Below are positions 42,533 through 54,388 of a stretch of DNA of 64,000 nucleotides, piece by piece. The stretch lies in the NCBI GenBank assembly GCA_029959085.1, contig JARWIR010000001.1:65410899-65474898 (forward strand). Reading direction: 5' to 3'. Below the pieces are notes generated by a model. The model saw only the letters and a list, made by a program, of their open reading frames with translations, had not been told where the DNA came from and made no database searches. Both the position numbers and the translations under genes were made by a program. Within the stretch, counting starts at the first letter, position 1. Every line of letters begins with the position of its first letter. This DNA is from Nemophila menziesii (Eukaryota; Streptophyta; Magnoliopsida; Boraginales; Hydrophyllaceae).

Positions 42533-44096
42533 CCTCGAGAGTATGTTCTCTTTCTTCCTTACCATGTCTGTAAATGCTTTTATCTGCTAATTTTAATTTC
42601 TTTTTCGAGTCTTTTTCGAGTCGTGGGGACACGGCTCATTTTTGAGTTAGGGGTGTGGGGATTCGTTGTCTCTCATCAACATTTTTCTGTTTTTATGTAG
42701 AAATTAAAATTTGTGATACATGGGAATTAGATGTAGAGTGTCTTTAATAGCTTGAAAGCATAAGCTCGGTGAATTAGTGATATTAAATAGTATGTTTATG
42801 AGCTATGTTGTTTGTATGCTTTGAGTATTTGCAGGAAAACACAAATTGATAGTAAAGAAAAGATTAGTGAGCAATGCGATAGAAAGTATGTTCGATCTTA
42901 GGGAACCTTGAGAAGTGTGTAGGACGTGAGATCCAAGATAGTTGTCAAAACCCATTTGATGAAAGTGCTAAAGGTAAGAAAATAACGAAATTGCATGGTG
43001 TAGAAAGTGATCAAGACAGTTCTTTCATATTGAAGCCACTTGAAGCTTTTTTATACCTTCTAACCTTGTTATTTGATTTTATATGCTATATCCTTCTCAG
43101 CCCCTTCTAGCCTTTCTAAAGATTTTTATTGAAACACATTATAAGTCATATCCCTTTAGATTATAGGACTTTTCCATATGACCCGCACTCAAATCGCGAT
43201 GCATAGACAGTTGTTTTAGAGATTGTGTTTGGGGTTGTGGGTCCACCATTATGGGAATTGTTATTGGGATGGGATTTTTGAGCTTATTAATTGTGCTCTG
43301 TTCTTTATATTGATGATGATTCACAGATTTTTATTGTAATAGTGAATGAAAAAGAAGCTACGAGCTAAATTTGCCAATAAGGGCATAAAAAGAAAATATA
43401 TATATATGACAAAAAAATAGCATGATATCTCAACATTAAAAAGAGAGTCATAGCTATACAAAAGAAAAAAATTGATTTGAAAAGAAAATATATATTCGGA
43501 CCGGCAAAGTGGAATTTTTATGTGAACATCTTATGCTTTAATTGGGTTATTGGGGGATGCAAAATTGTGCATCAAAGAATTTATTGGGTTGAGTGAGAAA
43601 CGTTTTATGAGAGTAACTCAAGCTCTAGGGCGATTCGTTGATGGCTAGTGAGGAGAGAGCCAAAAGCTCACTCTAAATTATCCAAATATACTATCGTACC
43701 ATCCCTAAGCCTAAATTACAACCTTAAAGACCTTTGGATTCTTTGCTATGTAATTGAAAAGTGATTGAGCCATTAGAGAGTAGTTAAGTGGATCTTTGAA
43801 TACTAGTGAAGTTTGATGAACAATCTATAACTTCCTTGGTAAACTTAGTAAAGTCCCAAATCCTTCTTACATTGCGAAACTAAACTGATCTTGAATTCAA
43901 GCCGTGTTAACTATGGATATGAGAAGTGTACACGTATGTAGTTTATGAATATTATTGCATGAAATTTTCTGAGTAATTGCTTTATGTCTATTCTATATAT
44001 TCTGCTATGTTCTTCCCATTGTGTTGAAAATTACCTAGGTGTGGATTTATAGACTTCCCTTTGTTTTTATCTTTATTGTATCGGGACGATACAACT
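42533..44096 (+). other. Element C 3' non-coding region
   Basis: About 1.55 kb without a gene, sharing ordered blocks with element A: CGTGGGGACACGGCTCATTT near 42623, GTGTGTAGGACGTGAGATCC near 42914, CCATATGACCCGCACT near 43173, GTTTGGGGTTGTGGGTCCAC near 43226, and the hairpin at 43647-43672. Confidence 0.7.
43647..43672 (+). promoter_or_regulatory. Conserved 3' hairpin (element C copy)
   Basis: AGTGAG and CTCACT around GAGAGAGCCAAAAG, identical to 30016-30041 in element A. GTTGATGG stands just upstream in both. Confidence 0.6.
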
Positions 44097-44111
44097 TTGA
44101 GTTGGGGGTCT
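44097..44111 (+). promoter_or_regulatory. Polypurine tract of element C
   Basis: TGAGTTGGGGGTCT directly before the 3' LTR; primer for plus-strand DNA synthesis in this type of element. Confidence 0.8.
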
Positions 44112-45651
44112 TGATGTCTCCTCATTTGTGATAGATCTATGTTAAGATGAGACATCATTTTTAGTGATTTAGAAGTCTTTCGAATTGATTTTCTTGAGAA
44201 ATAGTGCACTTTCCTATTTTGAGTCTTGATTTAGTAAAATAATATTTTTAGAGCATATTGGGTTTAATTATTTATTTAGTGTGAAACTTTAAATATAATT
44301 ATGGAGATTAATTAGAGTCCAAGTCAAAGACTACAAGATATGGAAAGAGATAAGCATGGAAATTGGAGATAAGGAAACAAAAGCTAAAAACATGGAAAAG
44401 GAAAAGGAAAAGCTGCCTTAAATCTGAATTTCTGCATCAACGACCACAAATCAGCTTATATCTCAAGATCGATGTGGAATTTGGAGAAACGGTCAAGAGA
44501 AAAGTTGAAGATCTCTCAGAGACGATGAATTTCGACTACTCATACGCGTCAAACAAATGAGTATTGAAGCTTCTAGGACCAAAACAAAAACGGGCTTGAT
44601 TTCATGTTTTAGGGTTACGAATTTTAGTTGGGCTTGGAGTCCATTACTTACCTTCTCCTTCAAGAAAACGAATTAGGTCTTCTAAACACCTATAAATACA
44701 CCCTTATATCACTTGTAATTTATCCTTGCCTCATAGTAATTATTTATTAAGGTTTTATTCTTCCAAGTTATTGTAGAGAGCAAGACGATGTCTTTTATTA
44801 TTTCTTTTAGTTTATTTCCTTTAGGTATGAACTAAACTTCCCATAGCTTGGGTTTTGCATCATGTATAATCTATGAATTCTAATTTCTTTCTATCTAAGT
44901 TTCTCTGGGAATTACATGTTTTAATCTGATATTAGCTTCTTACCTATATATTTGTTTATGTGTTTTGATTTATTGTCTGTCCTAGAACTGATCACTTTAG
45001 GCTTTCTTAATAGTAATTAGATGATCACCTTAGCTGGGTGTCTAATTATTGAAACACCACATAACGTCTAGTGTCGATATTGGTCCTGACAACACTAAAT
45101 CTAACTAGATAGTCATTAGGGTATAATTTAATCACTATCACCATGTATGGAAATTGATTGCTTAGGGCCTTGGTAGCGCTTGTAAACCCTATTTGAACCA
45201 GCCTCGTGGTGTGTTTGTAGCCCCCTTAGTCGCTCTCAAGGTCTAAGGTATGGAAATTTAGAATCCTGACTAAGTATTTAAGAGCTAATTATCTCCCTTA
45301 TTAACTAGATCTAACAGAAAGAATTAGAAGGATTAGTGCATACTAGCAAAACCTAAGCTATACTTCTCATCTCATATTTCTTCATATTTAATTTACTGTC
45401 TTTATTTTCCTTAGTTTAATTAGTAATCTCGAATTATTCTCTTTTTATTTTCCGGTCTTTTAATTAATTACTCCTCACTCGTTATTTCTACCCATTCGAT
45501 TAACACACTAAGTCCCTGAGAACGAATTCAACTTATCATTAAAACTTGCATACGTCCTGTAATACTTGCAATACTGTGCCTGTCTAGGGTGAGAGTGCGT
45601 TGTTTTCTGACTTATTATTTATCTTATTTTATCACACCCTAGGCGACACCA
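44112..45651 (+). repeat. 3' LTR of element C
   Basis: TGATGTCTCC...GGCGACACCA, 1540 bp, matching 35842-37374 with scattered substitutions. TATAAATA at 44691-44698. ATCAT follows at 45652. Confidence 0.93.
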
Positions 45652-47434
45652 ATCATATATTCAAGAAAGTCCCACTCTACATTTTCATAAGCTTTTTGTA
45701 TGTCATCTTTAATAGCTATATGGTAGGTTTGTGTTAATCTATTGTCCTTTATATAATTATTAATTCATGTGCAATAAAAGTGTTATTTTGTATATGTCTC
45801 CCTGGTATGAATGCAGGTTGATTCTCATCAATAATTATATTCATACAGGGTTGGAGTCGATTTACTAATATTTTTGCATTGATTTTATATATAAAATTAG
45901 TGCAACTAATAGGGCAAAAATGTTTAATATTCATAGGATTTATAATTTTAGGGATCAGAGAAATAAAAGTATGATTAATATCATCAATGGGGCAACCATT
46001 ATACCAGAATATATTTATGACTTTGATCACATCGAGTTTAATAATCTCCCAGAACTTTTTACAGAAAAACCCCAGCTATCCATCAGGCCTAGGGGCTTTA
46101 TGGGTCACAAGTTGGTCAATAGCCGTCTCAATTTCCTTTATTTCAATGGGGTTGTCAAGGCTAGCATTCATATTTTTGTTAACTAAATGGGGAATAAGTT
46201 CAAGTATCGCCCACTGTATCAAATCTAAACTTAAAATAATTGCATATTTCTTCTTTAATATCATTATCAGTTTCCAACCAAATGTCGTTATCATTGGTAA
46301 TTCTAACGATTTTATTAACTTTTCTTCTTTCTTTGGTCCAAGCATAGAAAAATGAGGAATTTCTATCCCCTCTTTAAGCCAAGTGATCCTATCCCTTGAA
46401 GCCCAGTATTCTTCTTCATCTTTCCATGATTTTTCAATTATTTTTAGGTAGCCATTATACTTCTCCCAATTATTAGTATGAGGGTCATTTTATATACTTT
46501 CCAGTTTAGCCAGTTTAGCCATATAAGTATCAATCATTTTTTTATTGTTGTTATACTTAGCTTTACTCCATCTAGTGAGCAGGGCTCTACTTCTTCTTAG
46601 TTTATTATTCCAATTGTTATTAGAATTATTAGTACAGTTTTTCTTATCCTTCCATACTTTTTTAATGATATCCTGACATTTTTTTCTCTGTCCTGTTATT
46701 TTCAAAGTACAACCTTCTTTTTCTATTATGTTTATTATCGTTCATATGGAGGACTTGGAGGGGGAGTGATCAGACCCTACTGCTGGTAATAGATAAACCC
46801 AAGCATTAGGGTAGTAGTCACTCCAATTTTTATTACAAAAGGCTCTATCAATAAAAGTTTTAATCATTTCCCCATCACTCATTGAGTTGGTCCAAGAAAA
46901 TTTTACCCCTTAGTAATTATTTCTTCTAATTTATTATGTTTAATAAAGCTATTAAACTGCTTCATAGATTTTTTATATGTATCATCTCCTCCTTTTTTAT
47001 CAAGTAAAGATCTTATATTATTAAAATCTCCAATGAGATTCCACAGATCAGTTTTATTACTCGGTTTACAATAGCTAATCATATCAAGATAAGCATCCTT
47101 ATTTTTATCAGCATGTGCCCCATACAAGAAAGTAGTAAATAAGGTTTGAGGGTCATCTAGAATTTTACAGTGCATATGATTAACCGGTTTACTAATTAAC
47201 TCAATTTTTATACTATCTTTAATAAATAGAGCTAAAACACCCCGATTCCTATGGGCTTTATCGTATCAATCAAGGTCATTTTAATATTTTTTCCAGCTTT
47301 TTAATAGTTTTATAAGAGTTTTTGGTTTTAGAAAGGAACAATACACGAGTCTGACATTTGGAAACAATACCAGAAAGGGTCTGGACTGTTAAGAATGTGC
47401 CAATTCCTTGACATTTCCAGGCTATTTGTGTCAT
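45652..47434 (-). pseudogene. Dissected LINE, piece 3a: ORF2 endonuclease and RT N-terminal half
   Basis: ORF2 starts at the ATG at 47434 (MTQIAWKCQGIGTFLTVQTL), where the usual WNCQG has become WKCQG. The endonuclease part at 46903-47175 has WNLIGDFNNIRSLLDKKGG. Between 46076 and 46345 the pre-RT region ends in HKAPRPDG, and 45749-46030 carries INHTFISLIPKI, CPISCTNFIYKINAKILVNR and ENQPAFIPGRHIQNN, the first RT blocks. Numerous stops and shifts break it. The sequence runs up to the ATCAT duplication of element C. Confidence 0.87.
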
Positions 47435-47502
47435 TGAGCTTCTTGAGGTTGATCTAGGTCAACCCCGCAAACCTTGTCAATAGTTTCCATCTTACTTTCA
47501 CC

Positions 47503-48566
47503 TTACTCCTCTTTCTTATCATCAATCTTCTCATTGTTTTTGTTGATCCTAGAAGCCCATAGCGTTTTTTGCCTCTTAGTATTAACAAGAGTCACAACTT
47601 CATGTTTTGCTTTCCTACTCTTTGCTTTCACTGATTGTCTTTCTATTACATCTCTCTTTCTTGTTTCTTTACTAATTTTAAGAGCCTTTCCTCTATTGAT
47701 AGCTGATTTGATGTTGTCCTGTTGAAAGAGATTTAGTACTTTATATTTTTGGTTATTTGATACCAACTGAATCGGTGTTTCAAAATCATCAGACTTCTCG
47801 ACTTCATTTTGGGTGAATGAAGAGTGTTTGGGGTCTGTGCTAGGGGTGTTGAAGTTTGAGAGGATGTGAGGATTGGCTGGGGTAGATTTAGGGAATAGAG
47901 GTTTAGGGTTATTAAGATTTGGGGATTTTGGGGAAGTCGGGGATGAAATGTTTTGTGAAGGTATTGGAGAAGACGGAGGGAAATGTGCATATGGGTTTGT
48001 TATTATGCTTTTGTTACTTGGGCTATTATTATTAATGGATGAGTGAAAGATCACATTTGGGCTTTTAAGAGAAGGGCTTAGGCTTTTGTATGATCCAAAA
48101 AGAATATTTTCTTTTTGTGTTGTTGGGTTATTAAACTTAATTGACATCTCAATAGCTAATTTAGCCAGCCTTTCTTCTTTTTGTTTATAAAGTCGGTCCC
48201 TTAATATTTTCTATTTAATTTCAGAAACAGACAAACAAACCTCTTCATCATTCACCTTGTCCTTCTCGTACGATTTTTGTTTTTTCCTTCTCGCACCTTC
48301 GTTCACACCACTACCGCTACTCTTACGACCATCGTTAACCAAATTCAAAAAGGGCTTTAGTGTTATAGACGCCGTCAGATTTACCGTTATCTATAGCATG
48401 AGTTGAGTTGAACTCGATCCATTTACTCATTTGTTCTGATTAGCTTTAAACTGATTATCAATATTCATATTCTTCTTGTTCTTCATCGCAGGTTCTTCAA
48501 TTTTCCTTAGTATGTATGTTTGTGTTGGGCCTCTAGTAGATTTTTTTATCCAGCCTCTCCGAGATT
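47503..48566 (-). pseudogene. Dissected LINE, piece 3b: ORF1 C-terminal part
   Basis: An open frame at 47503-48147 (Ser/Pro/Asn-rich, then basic: KALKISKETRKRDVIERQSV) continues upstream in the same frame through a TAG to NDGRKSSGSGVNEGARRKKQ, and further to SRRGWIKKSTRGPTQTYILR at about 48566. The last block is what normally follows the zinc knuckle in plant LINE ORF1 proteins. The knuckle itself is missing here and is found at 56372-57179. The ORF1 stop lies about 70 nt before the ORF2 start. Confidence 0.78.
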
Positions 48567-49032
48567 AGGAGGATGAAACATCTCGTGTAATTGTTAGGTC
48601 GCCGCCTAAGTCCACTTGGAAGAGGGTTAGGAGTAATATAGAATCCTGGATATTGCATATCACACAACTCTCCCTTACATAAATAGGTTATAACAAGGAT
48701 AGTGGGGATTACTTGCTAAATCTCGAGCTAAAACTGTCATACTACTTCTTTCTCTTTTAATGTCTTTATTTTATTTAATTAATTGTTAGAGTCTTTAGAA
48801 ACCAAACAAATGTTCCAGAGTCTTTTATTTTCAGCTTATTATTCTTCTAGCTTTCTTTTTTGCAGTTTATATTGCATAAGTTCTTCCTAACTTTCGTAGT
48901 CTCTGAGTAACGAATTTACTTATCATTAAAACTTGCGTACGATCTGTGATACTTGCAGTGAGTAACGTGCTTGGTTAAGGTGTTAGTTGCATCTTTACTT
49001 ATCATTATTTTATCACACCCTAACCGACACCA
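48567..49032 (+). repeat. 3' part of a diverged Athila-type LTR
   Basis: Ends ATCACACCCTAACCGACACCA, close to the end of the element C LTRs (CACCCTAGGCGACACCA), and shares CGATCTGTGATACTTGCAG-like and AATTTACTTATCATTAAAAC blocks. The start is missing, no PBS follows, and the left edge abuts the LINE ORF1. A separate, older subfamily. Confidence 0.75.
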
Positions 49033-49498
49033 ATAATATAAATAAAAAAGTATTTTCATATCCAAATATTAAATTTTAAAAAAATGTTATTAAACTAAGG
49101 ATCAACATAATATTTTATATATTGTGAACACTATTTATGTACTTGTGATCGTGTTTTAAGAATTCTCAATATATTTATAGAGTTATAGCTTGGTTATGGT
49201 TAAAATAAAAAAAACCGCTTAAAAAACCGAATCTGAATTATTCGGTTATGGTTTTTAAAAAGTAAATCTGATGATTAAGTCCTTTAAGATTTGGTTTTTA
49301 ATAAATTAAATAGCTATGGACGTGGTTTTGTTTTTTTTTGCAATAATTCAATTTATTTCCATCCCTATTTAGACACCCCCCCCCTCTGGATGATCGCGCC
49401 ACTACGAATATCCTAAATACTAGAACCTATCACTAATTGGCTAGACTAATAATAGTCTACAAGCACATGAATATAGTCAATATTTTTGTAAATAATAT
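49033..49498. other. AT-rich spacer, possible hAT subterminal region
   Basis: No gene. 49190-49380 is rich in AACCG/CGGTT words and runs into TTTCCATCCCTATTTAGACACC, reminiscent of hAT subterminal sequence, but no paired end was found. Confidence 0.25.
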
Positions 49499-49682
49499 TG
49501 TGGATGTCCTTTAGGATTCCTAGACTTCTCATATTCTCATCTTTATGGAGACACTTATTGTAAAATATGAAGAGTCACATTTCACTTATAAATATGACCT
49601 TCATACCATTATCTTGTGCACAAGTTGGAATGAAAGAAACAAACTTATACTTTACTCTTTTTGTTTTTCTTATCTCAGTTCA
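49499..49682 (+). repeat. Candidate Copia LTR
   Basis: TGTGGATGTCC...CAGTTCA, about 184 bp, with TATAAATATGACC at about 49577. It is followed at once by TAACACGTTATCAGCACGA, a junction sequence I associate with the start of the internal region of some plant Copia elements. No coding region follows, so at most it is a 5' remnant. Confidence 0.45.
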
Positions 49683-50269
49683 TAACACGTTATCAGCACG
49701 ATACTCTACCTATTAAAATAAAATAATGTTTATATTTTTATATAGCTGGAGATTGAGAGAACAAAGAAATGAGATTCTTCTGTGTTGTCCGAATTCTAAA
49801 TATCTCGATGGAGATAGCAGATGAGGCTAAATAACAACAGTCTAGTTCACAAATAATTTTCTACTTCCGATCTCTATTTTTTCAATTTTTCTAAGCCTGC
49901 TAATTTTCTATCATCCTATAATTTTATGTTTTATTTGACATTTAAATTTGTTTTTTAGGAAGGTTTGAGTATTATATTTACAGGTTAAAAGGTACAAATT
50001 ATGGCATTTTATATTGTGTATATATTGATAATGAGGTTTGATATCATCTTGGATGGTTGTAATTATGTAATCACTTCCAAGAGCCTTCTAGAGAACTTAA
50101 TGTAATGGTTTAAAAGGGTTGTTGCGATTTCCATAGTGGTTTTATTTATGGATTTTGTTAATTGATCTTACTCATCATGTGCAACCCACGTTGACCATGA
50201 AAGAAAAGGAAAAAGGACGGGTTCTTCACTTGAAAAAAAATTCTTTGGACTAAAGATAAAATTGCAGGT

Positions 50270-50700
50270 TTATATAATTTTTATCTTATGTGTGTAATAA
50301 TATAGGCTCGAAACATAGAGAATAAAATATATGCCCGAAGCATAAAAATAATAATATAATAATAAATGCATGAAGCATAAATAAAATAATTTTTGGGTTA
50401 GAAATCTAGTGTTATAGGCCCGAAGCCTAGAAAATAAAATATATGCCTAAAGCATAAAAAATAATTATTCAAAATATAACGTTAAAGGCCTGAAGCATAA
50501 TATTAATTATTTTTGCCACTTGCAAGATTCGACCCCGTCCCAAATCTAAAGAAAATAACATACTTTACCAATTGAGCTATAATATAATTTGTATATCTAA
50601 ATTTTTTATGCATGAAGCATAAATTAATTATTTTCGACACTTGTGAGACTCGAACTTGTCTCGAATAAAAATAGAATAACATATTGTACCAAAAAAAAAA
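50270..50700. repeat. Degenerate repeats with GAAGCATAA words and tRNA-like segments
   Basis: Words of the form TATGCCCGAAGCATAAAAAT recur at least six times. Two segments (about 50508-50580 and 50630-50690) read on the minus strand resemble tRNA pieces: the first has TAGCTCAATTGGTAAAG (A-box-like) and GGGGTCGAATCTTGCAAG (B-box-like), the second AAGTTCGAGTCTCACAAG. They do not fold into full tRNAs, so they look like tRNA-derived repeats. Confidence 0.5.
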
Positions 50701-51580
50701 TGAATTCTTAATTTAAAATTAAGATTCACCTTCTACTGTATTATTTTCGTTCCTTGAAGCAAATGAAATTGCATAACATGAAGAATGCAACATGTTTTAT
50801 ATTTATGGAAATTGACTGGGTGTTGGCAATAAACGAGTGGCTTAAACACTGTATTGTCTATCTATAACAATTTATGGAAGTAAATGAATATGTATTTCGC
50901 AAAGAAAATCCATTTCTAAAAGAAAATGCAACTTTTCCAATATATAAGAGAATGGAGCGAAATTTAATTTTACCACGAAAAAAACAAGAGCTACGTTGGT
51001 TAATTTTTCAAATAGAATAATCAATTTTTATTTAATTCATTTGTAATTATTAGATTTTATATTGATAATCTTTTATAACTCGATTGAGTATTGTAATCTC
51101 ACAATTTATATTATTTTAACTAAATTATATTCCCTGAAGTGAATAAAAGTGAATAAACAGTTTTTAAGTAATATAACAATCATTTCCTGAAATGAAACTA
51201 TATTCTTTGAAGAAAATGAAATATTTTTCATATGTTTACAACTGAAATTCTGGTGACCTGGACTCCAGAAGAGGCTAAGGTTGTGGAAAGAATAGTTTGT
51301 GGTCTCGTAGTAGTTTGAATACTACTAGGATAAATAACCATAACCACTAGAAGTGGAAAAATATTGGTAAAGGCACTAAAAAAATTCATGAATTTTTTTC
51401 CTTTTTTTTATTGTGTTGATATTGAAATCTGAGAATAAGTGGCGTTATTGGGTGTGATTTATGTTAGTTTAGACACTATTTATATGCTTGATTATGAAAA
51501 AAATTGATTGAACAAATTTAGGGTTTTTTAGGATTAAAAAAAAGTAGCATTTTGAAATTAAAAATTTAATGTAATAAACA
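50701..51580. other. AT-rich spacer
   Basis: No gene. TTCYTTGAAG/CCTGAAGTGAAT words recur several times and may belong to the repeat field at its left. Confidence 0.3.
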
Positions 51581-51589
51581 GTTTTTGGC

Positions 51590-52040
51590 CTACAATTGTT
51601 TTTATAAAAATACAGGGACCAAATTGTAATTCAAAAAATGTTAAAGAAAATTATTTGACAAAAAAATGTTTTTAAAAATAAATAAATGATCAATTTGCAA
51701 TTAAATAAAGTTTTATATGAAAATAATTTGACTTAAAATGTTTTTATGAAAATAAAAGGACCAAAATGCAATTTTATAAAAAGTATAGGGACCAAATTGC
51801 AAGTTAAAAAGTAAGTATAAGAAAATATAATAGAACTAAAATACAATTTTAAAAAATTAAAGGACCACTTTGCAATTTAAAAAAATAAAAGAAAATATAA
51901 AAGGACTAAAATATTTATTTTTTAAAAAAGTAGACCATTTTGCAATTTAAAAAAAGAAAAAGAAAATATAAAAGGACTATCATGTTTATTTTTTTTTAAA
52001 AAATAACCCAATTTGCAATTTAAAAAAAATTAAAGAAAAA
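51590..52040. repeat. Degenerate tandem repeat around GGACCAAATTGCAATTT
   Basis: A unit of about 50-60 bp containing GGACCAAAATGCAATTT and a following AAAATATAA occurs at least seven times with heavy change. AT-rich and non-coding. Confidence 0.6.
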
Positions 52041-52221
52041 TGGACTATTTTGAAATATCAAAAACAAAATGTATATATTTTTTTATTCATTATATTACTA
52101 ATATTTTTTTTGTGTAATACAGATTGTAAGTGGAATTGATGTATTATTATATTTTTTAATTTATTTAATTTATTTTTTATTTAATTTATATGTATGTATT
52201 AATTTTTATGTATTTAATTTA

Positions 52222-52557
52222 GAGAAAATGACTCAAAAAATCAAAATAATATTATTTTCAGCCCAATAACATCAATGACAAAATTTCTTCCCAATAACAT
52301 CATTAACTAAATTTTGTCCTTGATGGGAATCGTCCTTGACGGGAATCGTCCTTGACGGGAATCGTCCTTGATGGGAATCGTCCTTGACGGGAATCGTCTT
52401 TGATGGGAATCGTCCTTGACGGGAATCGTCCTTGACGGGAATCGTCCTTGACGGAAATCGTCCTTGACGGGTAAACATGTAATCTTATAATAGTAAGTTA
52501 ATAGATGATTCTTTGGGGCAAGTATAATATTATTTTGATTTTTTGGGTCATTGACCC
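52222..52557. mobile_element. Mutator-like MITE carrying a minisatellite
   Basis: Ends are inverted over about 30 bp: GAGAAAATGACTCAAAAAAT on the left against the complement of GGGTCAATGACCCAAAAAAT on the right, both continuing CAAAATAATATTAT. The 9-bp sequence TTTAATTTA flanks it on both sides (52213-52221 and 52558-52566), as expected for a Mutator-type duplication, although that word is low in complexity. The middle holds the 16-bp minisatellite. Confidence 0.65.
52317..52471. repeat. 16-bp minisatellite
   Basis: TCCTTGACGGGAATCG repeated nine times plus a partial tenth. Variants are mostly GAC/GAT and one CCTT/CTTT, so C/T changes dominate. Because 16 is not a multiple of 3 it stays open in some frames (a 16-residue period), but that is not evidence of coding. 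Confidence 0.93.
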
Positions 52558-52645
52558 TTTAATTTATATTTATGTATTTAATTTCGTGATGTAATCATTT
52601 TTCATTTTATTTTTATTTCTGTCTTTTAAATGTATTGCAAAACAG

Positions 52646-54388
52646 ATGGCCGATGTGATAGCTAGGAGTCACGGAGGGGACAGTGGGGACCGAGACCCAA
52701 ACCAAAATCCCAACAAAAACCTTGCGGATTGTAACAATCAACCGGGTAAATAAAAAATTTATATCCAAAATTATGTTAAATATAACTTATACATTAATTA
52801 AATCTAATTTAAAACAGATTCAATTAAGCGCAACAAAATGGGTATGCGGCACTAAGATCTGTCATTAAGGCACTAAAGGCGGTCGGGTATCCTTTGCCGG
52901 TCGATTTCTACATACTAGACGACACGCGGAATCCCTCGGTAAATATGGGAAACACGTTAGCCAGGATGTCGGGCTAACTGTTCGAGAGAGGATACCACCG
53001 TGCTACAAAGCGTGGGAGAAAGTTCCGACTTCCGACAAAGTAGCAGTCATTAAGCGATTATCGGTAATGTTAAAACTATTCCCACCATTAATACTTATAT
53101 ATAATAAATTATTAATTTAATTTAACTTTAAATAATATGTTGGATATAACAATTTTTTTGATATCGCTTATTGGAGGAAAAAGTCCGATTGGAAATTTAT
53201 TGCTGGAAATTTAGATGATACTATGAAAGTGAGGTACAAAGACTGCAAACATAATATGAAAAAACATTATTACTTGATGGGTAAGAAACCGAGTGATTTA
53301 TCTGATGAGTTCTGGGAGATGTGTTGTAAGTATTGGGGTCCGAAGGACGCAAAGGTATATATATAATTTTTTTTATTTTATCATTAGATTATATATAATG
53401 TTATTAATATTTGTATTTTAAATTTTTTCAGCACCAGGCAAAAATGAATAAAGAAAATCGAAAGAAACAATATAATAAAAGTGGAGCGGGTTCTCGAAAA
53501 TACTCCCGTACTCGGGATTTTCATTACGAGGTACTTTGATTTTTATGTATAGCTGTTTAATGTATTTAGAATATTTATTGATCATTATGAATGAAACAGG
53601 GTGTTGAGAAGTTGACCGGGGGTGGGACGGTGGTAGTGAGGGATGAGGCAACTCAGGAAGAAATCCGTATTCCACAAATGGGTCCATTTTTCGAAGTGGT
53701 GGGAAAAAGCAAAAAGACAAAGCAGTGGAGGACGGAGGGTTATAAGAATGCTAATGTAAGTATATTTACAAATTAAATTGTAATTATAATTTTATTCATA
53801 AAGCGATTTTAATATTAATTTTTTTTTCATGTCTATAATTAAACATAAATTGTTAAGGGATGCTATGAAGAGAAAGTGACTCAGTGTCAATCTGAGTCAA
53901 TTGAAGCTGGTGACTTGTCGCAAAAGGAGCAAATTGAGTCGGAGAGGGAAACTGCTAAAAAGGCTATTGGGTCGCCGAAGAGGAGTTGGACACCGGGTAT
54001 GGGCCAACCGAAAAAGAAGAAGCGTGTCTCGAGTCCTTCACCTACCCCGGCACAAGACGCGCAAAACTCGCATATGATGGCGGCAATAAATGAGCTTCGA
54101 GTAGCCAAAGGATTGACACCTTATAGACCCCCTAGTACTAGTACCTCTTCTAGCAGTGCTCCCCTAGTTTATTCTCAGGCACCTGTGACTGATGCGACGA
54201 CTTATATTAATGAGATAAGGGTACAACAGGGTTTGCCCCCTATCCAGCCTATGCCTGCGAACCCTACTCCTCCAGCTGGTGATGCATCCGAGAGTCGAGG
54301 TGATGAAGAGGGTGATGAAGAGAGTGACGAAGATGAAGATGGTGATGATTCCGATGGAGAACAAGAAACCCGTTTATATGGTCTTTAG
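52646..54388 (+). pseudogene. CACTA (En/Spm) second-gene product, plant transposase 24-like, six exons
   Basis: Proposed exons: 52646-52745, 52818-53063, about 53139-53354, 53432-53530, 53600-53755, 53858-54388, all joining in phase 0 where both splice sites are visible except the first junction and the acceptor of exon 3. Key blocks: HAESLGKYGKHVSQDVGLTV, CYKAWEKVP, FDIAYWRKKSDWKFIAGNLD, DTMKVRYKDCKHNMKKHYY, RDEATQEEIRIPQMGPFFEV and an acidic C-terminus (EEGDEESDEDEDGDDSDGE). These match the plant Ptta/En/Spm protein that accompanies CACTA transposase. TAA at 52866 interrupts exon 2 in the main frame, so the gene is broken or my first intron is wrong. A repeated motif (MMAAINELRVAKGLTPYRP and YINEIRVQQGLPPIQP) is visible near the C-terminus. 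Confidence 0.75.

Larger units (their letters stand above)
35842..45651 (+). mobile_element. Element C: non-autonomous Athila-type retrotransposon
   Basis: A 9.8-kb element with LTRs 35842-37374 and 44112-45651 and the target duplication ATCAT (35837-35841 and 45652-45656). It has a PBS and an intact PPT. Its main frame has gag, a coiled coil, protease and an integrase-tail module, but no RT, RNase H or integrase core; the join between protease and tail is in frame and shows no insertion scar. A decayed copy of the extra ORF follows. The LTRs differ by only a few percent by eye. It could only have moved with enzymes from another element. Confidence 0.93.

Noticed and set aside
50508..50580. 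tRNA gene
   Set aside because: Only A-box- and B-box-like parts are present; acceptor and anticodon stems do not form.
52317..52471. Possible CRISPR array
   Set aside because: The 16-bp units are directly adjacent with no spacers, and this is plant nuclear DNA.
52272..52478. Minus-strand open frame with a 16-residue repeat
   Set aside because: It only follows from a 16-bp minisatellite without stops; no start context, no homology, and it lies within a MITE.
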